Positions 25,101 to 36,112 of a DNA stretch of 64,000 nt are shown in pieces. Numbering within the stretch: position 1 is the first letter of the stretch; every line of letters starts with the position of its first letter. The DNA comes from Anseranas semipalmata (taxonomy: Eukaryota > Chordata > Aves > Anseriformes > Anseranatidae). The stretch spans positions 259,171 to 323,170 of the forward strand of contig VXAA01003938.1 of the NCBI GenBank assembly GCA_013399115.1, given 5' to 3'. Position numbers and translations under genes: made by a program. The notes beneath the pieces were generated by a model, which had not been told where the DNA came from, did no database searches, and worked only from the letters and a program-made list of their open reading frames with translations.

Positions 25101-28100
25101 AATTAATCTGCAGTTTTGGAGAATATGTACTTCATTTGGCCCAGTACAGATGTGGAAAATGCTTAATCCTTCAGTTTCTGCATACCTTATTATAAGTGAG
25201 GCTTGGTTGCAAAGCCTTGTAGTCTTGCAACCTCTCCTGTTAGTGGTCAAGCATGAAGGGTGGAGGTTTTTATTTACATCATCATAAACGAAATGCAGAG
25301 CTTAGCTTTCCTTGGTTGTTAGTGTGATTACATACTAGTCCCTTTGTAGAACTGCCTCTTTCATTAACTTTTGACCCCAAGAAATTAAGTCAATTCATAA
25401 ACTCCATGGTTTTATGTGATGCATTTTTAGCAGTCATTATTCCATTATACTTAGAAACGTTCCAAGTGCAGTAAGTAGAAATGGTTGTAAATGTCCTGTA
25501 ATCACTACTTCAGTAAATGGTGCAGTGATCACACGTGCCAGCATTCCTATCAACTTTTATCAGAAGTATTGGACAGAGGAAGTAATTTGATTATGGCAGT
25601 TAAACTGTGTTCATGTTATACATCGTGTAAATAGGATATGTATTCCAGGCATCTGACTATACTGTAGGTAGAACAACCCCCACATATACATACACAGAGA
25701 AGGTACTGTGGTGTAATTGTGCAAACTATCTGCAATATACAAGCAAGCAAGACAACATCAAAGCAGTGGCTTTTTCTCATTTTAGGAAGTCCAGAGTATC
25801 CTGGGAAAAGATCCACCAAGGCCAGAAAAAGGTAGGTGCTGGTTTATGAATAAGAAATATTTTAGTTCTACTAAACTTGTTTTTTTCTGAGGTAATACAA
25901 TTCTTTTATCTACAGCTGCAATGGAAGCATTAGGAATGGATCTGTACAAGAGAAATAAGCCCGAGAAGCAGCCTTTTGCCCATCTCATTATTGATGATAA
26001 GAATATTCCATCCGGTAAGTTCAATTTTAAGTGAATACTTCTAATGCTACTATAAATGTGCTCAACTCCTTGTTAATTAAGCTATGTACATTACTTTTCT
26101 GCTTTATATAACCAAACCAAAGGGGAATGCTCTGTTGAGGCCTGAAATCTGAGATTTTGGCAGCCTGTTCTATTTAGAGACAAAACTCTTCTGCACACAA
26201 GGGTTTAGCTTCCTGCCTGGAGGGATAGTATTCTTTCTCCCTCCAAGTGTGTTGTCATTGTTCAAATCTAGAGCTTTATAAACAGAGAGCTTTAACCAAC
26301 TTGTAAAATGGCAATCAGAACTTTTACAAGCTTTCTTACTAGCTCAGATGCCTCCTGACAACCTTCTATTTGAGTGAGATTTTGGCTTTTGACATAGGTC
26401 AGTAGCATAGGTCAATAGAAGATGCAGTATCAAGTAAACTTGTCTTAGCATTTGTCTTTGGAAGATTTAGTTGATTTGCTGGTAAGAGAGATGGTCACTT
26501 ACATCTACAGAACTGGAGTCTGTCTGGATTGTGAAATCCACCTATGGGACTTTATTTGATGTTTGTCTAGATGTTAGTCTGTGAAGTGTATTTTTACCAG
26601 GACTAGCAGTTGATAATTTTTACTGATGTGCATCACTGCATTAGTTTTCTAGGGAGTGAATTACCACATCTGTGGGTAATGGCAACGGAAGCCTTGCTCT
26701 TGCTGTCTTCACTGTTGTTTTTTACAACACAGGCTGTAGGAGCTCTCAGAAATACAGTGCTTGTAAGCAACAAACTTTTTTCTCCTTTGAGCAGATCAGC
26801 CTCTTACCAATGCAGTGAGTTGGGCTTATTCCCTCCAAATCTGGCACGTGAGTTATGCCTTCTTCGGAAGAGCATCACCAGGACGTTAATCATGAGGACA
26901 GCTTCTGCAGCTCTTGTGGGCACTGCAGCAGTAAGGGACTGCATCCTTATGGATAGCTGGAACCCTGAACCTACGAGCTGTGAGGCGCTTTACTATCTTA
27001 TCACTGATGTGAGGTGCTACCCGCTCGACTGGGTGGCACAGAGGTCAATGACAGGCATAAAGGATGAAGAATTTGCCAGAGGATCACTAGGAGTTGTTCT
27101 TTCCCATCCTGTTTTCTCTGACTGCAAATTTCTATTTTCTTCCCATGTTTCTTTACACTATATGTCTGAAATCATTCTGGATAGCTTTATGCCATCCACG
27201 AGTCTGGGCAGATTTGTTTTTAGTATTTCAAGTTCTCTACTGTCATCTCTCTGACCCAAAATAAGCAACGTCAGGGAAAAAATAAATCAGGCTTTATCAC
27301 TATCAGACAGGATTTTACTTTAAGTAGTTGGCAAATGAATGGCTGTCATGAACAGGCACTGAACATTTTCCTTTCACCTGGTTCACAATAATACCATGCC
27401 TCAAATGGACTTTTGCAGTTGTGGGGTAGCAGGGAGGGGGGAATATAACCCTTCCTAGATCTTGGTGTCCCACCCATCATTTAGCTGAAGAAGCCATAGC
27501 GGTTTGGTTTGCTGTGTTTATTTTTTAGATTTGTTGGCTTAGGTTAAAGTTGGATGCTTGCTGGTTGCTTTTTACCAGAGCTCACTGTAAACACTACCTA
27601 GGTTTTAAATGAAAACAGTGAATTTTGGTTTATAAATTGATTACAGAAATTAGTCACAGTTTGAAGGAGAAGAGCACAAACAGAAATAAATGCAAATGTT
27701 AAATATATCATCCGGGATGTGAATTGGTACCTTTAGCTGTCTAAGAGAACACTGTAATATTTTTGAGCTATTTACAGCTACAGGTTCAGCTTAGCTGCCC
27801 TTTGCCTCCAGAAGCAGTTTTTCAGAGCAAGCAGAGCTTTGGCCCTTTCCTCAGACTTTATTCATGCCTGAAAGCTACTACAGTGAAAATGAGTAATAAA
27901 TACTGGGTTATTCTTTCCTCTGTTATCCTCCCATCATCTTCCTTCTTACTAATTTTATTGGAACTCTATTGTGTTAGTCTTAGTTCATGCCTGCAAACAT
28001 CCAAGACATTGTTTTGATTTGTCTTGAGTTAACAGAAAGACTGAATTATCTTTTTTTTTTTAATGCTTGTTACCATGTCTGGAAGGTTACCTTAGTCATT

Positions 28101-31100
28101 ACCTCTGACTTCTTCCTTCTCTGTCAACATGACTTACCTTGTGTTATTTCTTCCATGGCCCCGATATAAATTTTGTCTCAAAAGATACTATATTACAGCA
28201 CTTCTGACTGTCCTATATCTTGGATTTTGTTTTGGAGTTTCATATATGGACAGCTGAGTTGATACTTGTATGCTCCAGTTTTCTCCTCTGCCTGTGTTTT
28301 TGGTTATTGATTGTTTTGATGTCTCCAGATTTGGGTGTATTACCACCTGAAGTACTGACATCCTGCTTACTCCTTCCATTAAACATTGCATGCCATTTGA
28401 AGGTAGCCCAGCTTCACTGGGGTGGTATTTCTGGTGGATTTAACACCGTACAAGAAGCCCTACAACTTCTTCACCTATCACCAGTGCTTCAGAGATGTGC
28501 TCTGGTATTTCTGCATTCTCTTGCGGATGAATAATTCCAGGATAAGAGACTTAAGATCTTAGTGTGGCTTCCAATTAGTTGATGGTTTTCAGAGTTTTTT
28601 GGAGGTACTGCGCAGAAGAAGACTTCTCTGTACAAGTTTGCTTGGGTAATTTCTACTTGGCTACACTGGAGCAATAAGGGAACAGCTATTTATGGTCTGC
28701 TTTTGAGAGCCTGTGCTTCGCTCAAGTCTTTGTGGAAGAATGCCAGAAGTTTTTTGTTCTGGACTACCATTAAAGTATTCCTCTCACATGCAGAAATTCC
28801 TTGCACTCTGCAGCTAGGGAAGACTTGTAGCTCTCAAATTCCCCTGTTCCTACTTACCCTCCCTTATTTCTGCATAAACAAATCCAAGAGGCATCTTTAA
28901 TCACATGTAGCTGGGGCTGTTCCCCAGCAAGCTTGTGAGCACTGGTGGTTCTATGGGCGTATCTGGATGTATGCTTGGAGGAGAGGACACCGGGCCCTAC
29001 CAAGTGGTGGGAATAGATTGTTTTGGTTTGATGTGGGGACGATAAATTATTGAATATTCCAAGCAGGCATGTAGTTGCACTGGGAGCCAGAGGTTTAAGG
29101 TGCTCTGGTGCCTGTGCAGCCCTGCTGTTCTGGGTGCCTCAGAGGGAGCAAACGGAGTTGGTTTTGTGTGGGACTTGCTAGTGGTTAGGAGGACAAGTTG
29201 GCCAACTTTCATCTGTTGTGCTATGCCCTGTGTGTGTTAAATACATGGTAGGTTATAGTGGCTCTTCCATGTCATGGTATGTCTCGGGAAGGGTAGGGAC
29301 CTGTGTGGCTTTCTCAGGATGGTGCTGTTTCCTCTGGCTGGATGTGCCCATGGGGCTTGGCTGATTCTTCTACTCCTGCTCTTGCTTGTTCCTCTGTTCA
29401 TGCAGGCAGAGGCTGTGAGGTCAGGTGGGTGCTAATGGGATGGTGGTGAAACTGGGGAGGTGCAAGGGAATGTGGGGTGTGTGGTGAGGGAGGCGATCCT
29501 CATTAGAATAGTGTGATAAACCTTTGCATAATACGCATGCACTAGTAGCCATGCTACCTGGGCTGGTGTTGCAGACTGTTGCTTAATGCTGTGCCACCAA
29601 AACCAAGCAGAAGTGTCGAATGTGACCAGGGTTGGAAGGAAGGCAGGCTCAAATGCTCTCTCTGAGTATCTCTCTGACCTCCTATCAGGCCATTTCTTAG
29701 CACAGAGTCAACAGTAGGATGTAAATGAAACATCTGAGACTAGACCAGCTTGAAACATACAAGAGATGGTACAGTGTGGCTACTTGATGATGGCCTCCAG
29801 AATGTACATTTCAGGCCAGAGTTCCTGAGGAACTGGAGAACATTTGTACCTGTATATGTGAAGTTAGCTTCAGTGACAGTCCTGAGCTGACAAACTAATC
29901 AAAACATCTCCAGTGTCTCAGCTACATTTTCATTGTCATCACAGAGCATTCAGTCACCTGAACAGGTAAGGGACAGCTCCCTGTTTACCAGCCCACCATC
30001 ATGCAGGCAGAGCTGGAAAGGCTTGTGTACTTGTTAGGAGTTCAGTAACGCTTGTTTATATATGGTAATTCAATTAATTTTTTTGTCCTTTTTTTGGTAG
30101 CCAAATTTGGTAATTCATGTGTGTATTTTGATTCCAATGTGCATGATGTTCTATGGAGGGAGGGGGAGAGAATATTATGGTTGTTCTCTTGCCTAATTTG
30201 TGGATCTCCAGCTTAAGATGACTTGAAGGGGACAGTTCTCCAAGCATGGAATATCAGCTCATTGTTTCTAGTTTGAAACTTAAGATATGTTTAAAAAGCA
30301 AAAGAAAGAAAAAGGGGCAAAACATCCAGAATGATGCTTGTCTTCCTAAGGCTCTTTTCCCAATACCTTCCAATAGATAGTAGACAAAAAAAATTTGTTT
30401 ACCTCCTGAATAGCTGTAATTGCCCAGCTATATATATTTGTACAGTTATCAAAGAATTAGGATTGTGCTGTGGGGGCACTATCTAGGATATAAATAAACC
30501 AGGTTGTAGAGCCTTTTTCTGGTATATTCAAACATTGGGTTAAATGTAAACATTGTTTTTGCATGGAAAGGTTTATTATATCATAAATACTTGAAGTGTT
30601 ATCTAAAGTATAGACAACTTATGTAGTACTTAAAGATGCAGAATTACATTGATTTTTTTCTTCCATTTTTTTTGGTGTTCTCAAATGAGAGCATGTTTAT
30701 CTTTGTACTGTTGGAGTCACAAGAGCATCAACTATGTGAAGGTTTCACGAACTTTGTATTTGAGGAAATATCAGTTAAAGTTCTTTTCAGATGCTGTTCA
30801 GTTATTCCTTGCAAACACAGGTTAAAAACTTGTAACAAGGTTTGCTCTTTTTCATTAGCAATTTCTCATTTCAAATTCCTCTCAAGTGTTTGTTACCTGA
30901 ATGAAGTTTTAGGTGGAATGCAATTTCTGTACAGAGCTTGTTGTGTGACCCTGAGTGTAATCAAACTATCAGGCAAGCGTTTTGTACCTGGTTCCAGCTG
31001 ATGTTCTATGGGAGGGCAGACAGTTATAAATAGCAAACGAAATATGGCAGCACACGATGAAAAAAAGGAAATTTCTTATGTTTTTTATCATAATTGTCTA

Positions 31101-31685
31101 ATACTCTGAAGCTTTAAACGTCACTTTAGCCTACATAACTGTAGTTGCTATTGATTTTAAAAATCTGGGGATTGCTTTTTAAATATTGAGTTTTGTGAAA
31201 TGTTTATAAAATAAACATTTGTTATAAATAAAGTAATTATTTTTTTTCCTCCTCTCTTTTCAGGAACTCGCAAAGTGAACCTTACATCCTGGCATCATGA
31301 CAAGGGCCAGGCAAATTTATCAAATATGACGTTCAGTGATGGGAAACTAATTGTTAATCAAGATGGATTTTACTACCTTTATGCCAACATCTGCTTTAGA
31401 CATCATGAAACTTCAGGAAATCTGACTAAAAGAGGGCTTCAGCTGATGGTGTATATGACTAAGACAAACCTTAAAATAAGGCGCTCTGATGTGTTGATGA
31501 AGGGAGGAAGCACCAAATACTGGTCAGGGAATTCAGAATTTCATTTTTATTCTGTAAATGTAGGAGGGTTTTTTAAATTAAAATCTGGTGAAATGATAAG
31601 TATCCAGGTATCAAACCCATTGCTACTGGATTCATCACAAGAAGCAACTTATTTTGGGGCATTTAAAGTAAGGGATTTAGACTGA
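18988..31685 (+). CDS. TNFSF11: TNFSF11 (RANKL), coding exons 2-5 joined, 5'-partial
   Basis: This is TNF superfamily member 11. In known vertebrates it is a type II membrane or shed homotrimeric cytokine that binds RANK (TNFRSF11A) and the decoy OPG, and drives osteoclast formation. Four exons (18988-19155, 25786-25831, 25916-26014, 31264-31685) join in frame to 244 residues plus TGA. The human protein from Met74 to Asp317 is also 244 residues and aligns without gaps. Residues 1-70 are the stalk, with conserved Cys13 and Cys43. The TNF homology domain fills about residues 89-244 and includes the runs [14 protein letters not shown], [38 protein letters not shown] and [11 protein letters not shown]. 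Human contact residues K181, R223, H225, E226, Q237 and K257 are all kept. All junctions are GT..AG. Exon 1 (tail and membrane segment) is missing, probably in the N gap. The family call rests on near-identity in the core strands and is close to certain. Confidence 0.97.
19156..25785 (+). other. TNFSF11: TNFSF11 intron 2
   Basis: This 6.6-kb intron is bounded by GTAAG and TTTTAG. It holds homopolymer T tracts and a local imperfect triplication of a TTTAAGAACT motif at about 20977-21022. No confident repeat family or coding segment was recognised. Confidence 0.85.
25786..25831 (+). CDS. TNFSF11: TNFSF11 coding exon 3 (stalk)
   Basis: This small 46-bp exon follows an acceptor ending TTTTAG and precedes a donor GTAGGT. 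It encodes [15 protein letters not shown] plus the first base of an alanine codon. It aligns with the human stalk segment 130-144 without a gap. The middle is more proline-rich than in human. The exon is too short and diverged to be found alone, but its frame and phase join exons 2 and 4 exactly. Confidence 0.93.
25916..26014 (+). CDS. TNFSF11: TNFSF11 coding exon 4 (start of TNF domain)
   Basis: This 99-bp exon lies between acceptor TATCTACAG and donor GTAAGT. It completes the alanine codon and encodes the end of the stalk and strand A of the TNF domain, including the invariant KQPFAHL motif (human AQPFAHL) and NIPSG at the end. Human Asn171, a glycosylation site in INAT, is replaced here by IDDKN, so that sequon is lost. 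Intron 3 before it is only 84 bp. Confidence 0.95.
26015..31263 (+). other. TNFSF11: TNFSF11 intron 4
   Basis: This 5.25-kb intron is bounded by GTAAGT and TTTTCAG. It contains an unexplained 214-codon open frame on the sense strand at 26610-27254, which resembles no family I know. The rest shows only short chance ORFs. Confidence 0.85.
31264..31685 (+). CDS. TNFSF11: TNFSF11 coding exon 5 (TNF homology domain, stop)
   Basis: This 422-bp terminal coding exon follows a strong acceptor (TTTTCCTCCTCTCTTTTCAG) and ends with TGA at 31683-31685. It encodes most of the jelly-roll domain from the A-A'' loop to the last strand, ending AFKVRDLD. The SNMT glycosylation sequon (human Asn198) and human Met199, a site of osteopetrosis mutation, are kept. 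The CD loop reads SGNLTKRG where human has SGDLATEY, and the DE loop reads KIRRSD where human has KIPSSH. A new NLT sequon also appears in the A-A'' region (VNLTSW). Confidence 0.97.
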
Positions 31686-31869
31686 ATCTTTTAGTGTGCT
31701 GAAATTTTGGGGGGGGGTTTAGTGGTCCAGAAACAACTTGAAGACAGAACTGAAAATCTTTTGCATCCCAGTTGCATCGGTATAAGGCATACATCTCTAA
31801 AGACGTTTTGCCCTGTGCTGACTCCAGTAACAGTTCCATAAATGCATCAAGGATAAATTTATGTAGTTC

Positions 31870-32010
31870 TTCTGATTCAGTCTTAGACCAATTTTACTTC
31901 GTATGTCTCCACTGGCTTCAGTAGAGTCATTACGACTTTTACATTGGTATAATTGAAATCAGAGCAATTCACATTACTGAATTTGTTTCCACGTTCTGAC
32001 CTGACTTTAT
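31870..32010 (-). mobile_element. TNFSF11: Possible ancient amniote repeat in TNFSF11 3' UTR
   Basis: In reverse the sequence reads ACCAATGTAAAAGTCGTAAT, CTACTGAAGCCAGTGGAG, ACGAAGTAAAATTGGTCTAA and GACTGAATCAGAA. This resembles a widespread old reptile/bird repeat with an 'accagtgtaaa...cattgaagtcaatggag' core. The match is by memory of the pattern and is moderate. Confidence 0.4.
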
Positions 32011-33555
32011 AACCTGTGCTACTCTTTACTAGTTTTGGCATAAACATAGGGCAGGACAGAATTTGGCTCCCAGATTGTATCTGGGGCTCAGTTTTGCTTG
32101 GAGCTGAGCATTCTGACCCTGAGACAGCAAAGATTGTGAATGTATGACTAATTCCATTGCATTTGATGTGGCTTTTCACGTGCTTAGTTAAGCATGTTCT
32201 TGCTTTACTGGATTAAGGTTGGAAAGCTCAAGCCCTGGCAGAAATGAGTTCTAGAACACTTAAACAGTTCAAATTACATTTTTACCTGATTAAAAGGGCT
32301 ATTCCAGGAAGAAGGGAGATCTGGCCTTACAGTTCTACATGTTAATTACAGCTCATTATTATTGTTGCACAGCTAATTGCAAATATAGACTGCCAAAATA
32401 AGATGTGCCTTTAAAGTATTACATTGTGCCAGAACCTGCAAAGACATTTTTTAGACAAAAAGTATGTATTTTTATATTCTGTAATATCTAAAGTTATATT
32501 TCAGGTGTAATGTTTTGTGTAAAAAATGTAAATTATATTGTCCTATAGTATTTGATACAAAATATTTAAATTCTCTTGCTGTTTGTATATTTAATGATTT
32601 AAACTGTTTTTAATGTACAGACATGTTAAACTAGTGCACTTTTTAATCCCAATGGGAAAAATTGCAGCTAAAAGAGGTTGTTTGCAATTAGCAAATGTAA
32701 TATATATCTTTGTTCTTTTTAACTTAATAGATTTCTGTTAAACTTGTCAGTATTACTGGGGGGGAGGAGGGAAATTCACGCCAAAGTCATGAATAATTAC
32801 ACCAGAATGCTGGTCACTGGGTGCCTTTCAAACCTGGAGGGTAATGAAGATTACAAAGCTGGCATTACCTGAAGGGGAAAAAAGAACCAAAAAAACAAAA
32901 ACATAAGCCACAGAAATGTTTTTGGGGGTATTTATAGTTATTGAACAGGCATATTTTCCTACAGTGAACTCCACAAGTTGTACATTCTGCAATCGAGTAA
33001 TAACTTTTTAACTTTTTTAGCCTAGTTTCCTGAGAAAGTGAAGCTTATGTCATTGCATTGCCTGTCCTTTTCTCCCCTTCTAGCTTTTAAAACTCTGCAC
33101 CTTTCTGCCAGATTTGGCAGATGAATGGCAGCGTTAAGAGATATTCTTACAGGTTTTATGAGAACTGACAGCTGAGAACGACTCAGCCATTTTCCATTAC
33201 TCGTCAGTGGCTGGCCACTGTTCATATTAGCCAACAAATTAATATGGGGAACCTCCTAGTTAGCCGCTACATGTGTTGTCTCTTGTATTAGCTGCTTGGC
33301 CAAAAAAGGTAGGTGGAAGGAATCTGAGGGTGGGTGGATATGGGGAACATAGGAGGGAGCTGCAAATATTACGGGTGATGTTTAGAGCACATCTGGGCAG
33401 GGAACAACTTGGGGAGGGGATCACGGAGGTTTTAGGAGTGTTTGGGTGCTCTAAGTATGATGTGGGAAAAACCTTCTTTAATGCAGTAGGAATCAGAAGG
33501 CAGAATACTCATGTGTAAGAAATGAAGCTTCCTACAAATCCTCAGACTTTTTTGT

Positions 33556-33602
33556 AATAAACTGAGATGAATTCAAGCAATTATTTTATACTGTATAATA
33601 AA
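33556..33602 (+). terminator. TNFSF11: Two polyadenylation signals
   Basis: AATAAA occurs at 33556-33561 and again at 33597-33602. A GT-rich stretch (TGTGTCTGTG near 33685) lies downstream, as expected for cleavage and polyadenylation of the TNFSF11 transcript. No AATAAA was seen between the stop codon and these. Confidence 0.7.
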
Positions 33603-34471
33603 CATTTCTTTTTAATGTTAATATTGTTTTCTTACAAAATATATTTCTAAGAAAAATATCTTTGTGGTTTCTTTATTTTCCTGTGTCTGTGTATTTCTTG
33701 TGCAGCTTCATTAATTTTGTTCATATTTCAGAATGTGTTGGATGGGTATGTTACAACTCAAGAAAACTGAGGCACAAATCAATTGTTTTGAGAATTGCAC
33801 TGAATTTTAAGGGGTCTTGATTTGGCTCCAGACTTTGGCACATGCATCCACCACTTTCAAGCGTGGTAATATCAGGTGTTGGAAATTTAGCTGGAAGTGA
33901 GGACCTCCATTTTGTTTCACACCAAATAGTTTTCAGTTCAAAACCAGAAATTACTGAGGAATCTAGGTCTTTTCTTAAAATTTTTCAAGAACTACATGTT
34001 GTACTCCAAGAATCTTGTATTTTTTTTGTACTGAAGAGATGTCCATTCACATGCTGGGAGAAAAATATCCACTGTATGTGTCTGTCTGTTATCTGGAGGT
34101 TAAGTCACCCTCTGGGGATGTAGATATGGGATTTCAAATGATTTGAAAGTTGAGTTAAAGCTTAGCAAATGTTCTACTTGTGATATATGAAGGAGGGGAA
34201 CCTCCAGGACTAAATGTCATCTGAATGACAGCAGCTGTGGGCTGAGTCTGTTCTAGATGAGGTTGCAGCAGCTGCTGTGTGTCTTGAGCCCCAGTGGAGA
34301 TACTTGTAGGTTACTCTGTGCATCTTAAACCACCAGGGGTTGGAAGAGGGCTTCTGAGGCTCAGCTCAGGAGCACATCATTGCTCATTAGCAATGCTGCA
34401 GGCACCTGAATTTTACAATGTAATAATTGGCTTTAAATTTCCCTTGTGTGGTGACTTTGGGACCAAAATGA

Positions 34472-34492
34472 TTTTTTTTTTTTTTTTTTTTT
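34472..34492 (+). repeat. Poly-T tract (21 T)
   Basis: Run of 21 T with no recognised SINE body next to it. Similar tracts occur at 277-295, 35881-35898 and 38318-38336. Confidence 0.9.
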
Positions 34493-36090
34493 GGCTAAGG
34501 CTCCTCTGGCTGCAAATTGTCTAGCTATGTCATGAACCAGGGAGGAGGAGTGTGATGAAGTAGACCTCATCGGGCTACATAAATTACCCTGGGGGTTATA
34601 ATTAAGGGCCCTGCTCTGGCTGTGCTCTCCACAAAACAGTAAGGAAATAGGGAGGTCCTACTCTGCCTGTCCCGTTTGGTCCTTCTCCCTTCTCACTCAT
34701 ATGCATTTAAAAGGAAGCAGGAAATTCTATGTACTACTATTAATACAGTTTGATTTAGTTTTTTATACCAGAGCAGCCACAGTTTGGAAAGCTTCAGTAG
34801 GGTCATCTAAGGCAGCCTGGGTGTATGTGCTGAGATGATAAAGTAAAACCACCTGCTCTAGTGCTCACATTCCTAAAACCAAGTCTTCTCCAGAAGTGTC
34901 AGTGTAATTGCTTTATTGGGATGCAATAGCGAACAGAGTTGACTAATAAATTAATGAAGAGGGTTGCCTTGAGAAGAAGGTAACGTTTTGGCTAAGAAAG
35001 GTAAATGTGGTCCTTAGTTTATACTCTTCAAAAGATAATTTTGGTTTGTGGATAGAGGATGATTATTTGCTGAAACCTGAAGTTAGAAAAATCTTACTTG
35101 GAAATAGTTCATTTGTAATTTTGTGTATGTGCATGTATGTAAACATTTGTATATTTTTACTGTGTTCTTGCCAAAAAAGTATCTTTTCATACATGGGGTT
35201 ACAATTGCATATTTTGGCACCTGGGTACTCCTTCCCCCCCCGCCTTCCCAAGCTCTCTCCAGCCAGTGAGTGTTTCTTTTTCTGTCTATCCCACTTCCTT
35301 TTCTCTGGCTCCTTCCAGCTGCCAGTGTCTCCTGCTCACCCCGCTCTCACTGACTTACAGCTCTTTTCCTGGTGGTAGCAACAGCCATGGGTCAGATCTA
35401 GATATCCTCCTCTTTCACGCGCTTTCAGATGGCTTTGCTGTGTCTTCAGATAGCAAACAAGAAGAATGATGTTTGTCAAAAGGAATTTTGGGGCATTAAT
35501 GCAAAGGCTGAGCTGCATAGGAACAAAGGAGGGTAGTTTGGGAATAGCCAACAGATCAGTCCATACTGCACTTGGTTTGATGTATCAGCTTTGGAGGGCT
35601 CCAAACAATTACCACATGCGTATAATTTTGCCATTACAAAATTAATCTCCAGCAAAACTTCACAAATGTGACCACGTGACCACATGCAAAATGTTGCTGC
35701 AATGATTCGAGAAAACTCAGGTCTTAATCAGAAACTGTTCTTACACATATACACAGGTGCTTGCAGGCAATTTCTTGTTCTTTCTCCCTCTCTCTATCAG
35801 TTTCTTTTCCAGTATTTCCTGGTTGCTGGAATCTGGGATCTCAGCCTGTGGACGTTGACGATTGGTGGTGGTGGTTGTGGTTTTTTTTTTTTTTTTTTAA
35901 CTCATCTGATCCTATAGAGCCTGTACCTTTGCCTAATGTAATCATTTGTGGCTAGCTTCAAAACACAGCTTGGTCGTGAAAAGCTCTGAAATCTGCATCA
36001 GCTTGAGGTTGTTGGAATCAGATTTCACAAGTTTCTGGACAACCTGGGATGTTACTTTCTTCTATTTTTCTTTTTTTCTTTTTTTTCTTT

Positions 36091-36112
36091 GTGTGTGTGT
36101 GTGTGTGTGTGT
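36091..36112 (+). repeat. (GT)11 microsatellite
   Basis: Eleven GT units, preceded by a pyrimidine-rich tract (about 36058-36090) and followed by a T run. Confidence 0.97.

Larger units (their letters stand above)
31686..33625 (+). other. TNFSF11: TNFSF11 3' untranslated region
   Basis: This stretch follows the stop codon and runs to two AATAAA signals, giving a 3' UTR of about 1.9 kb. It contains AT-rich parts with ATTTA-type pentamers and near 31.87-32.01 kb a piece that resembles an old amniote interspersed repeat in antisense. No long ORF in it looks coding. The exact cleavage point is not known. Confidence 0.75.
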
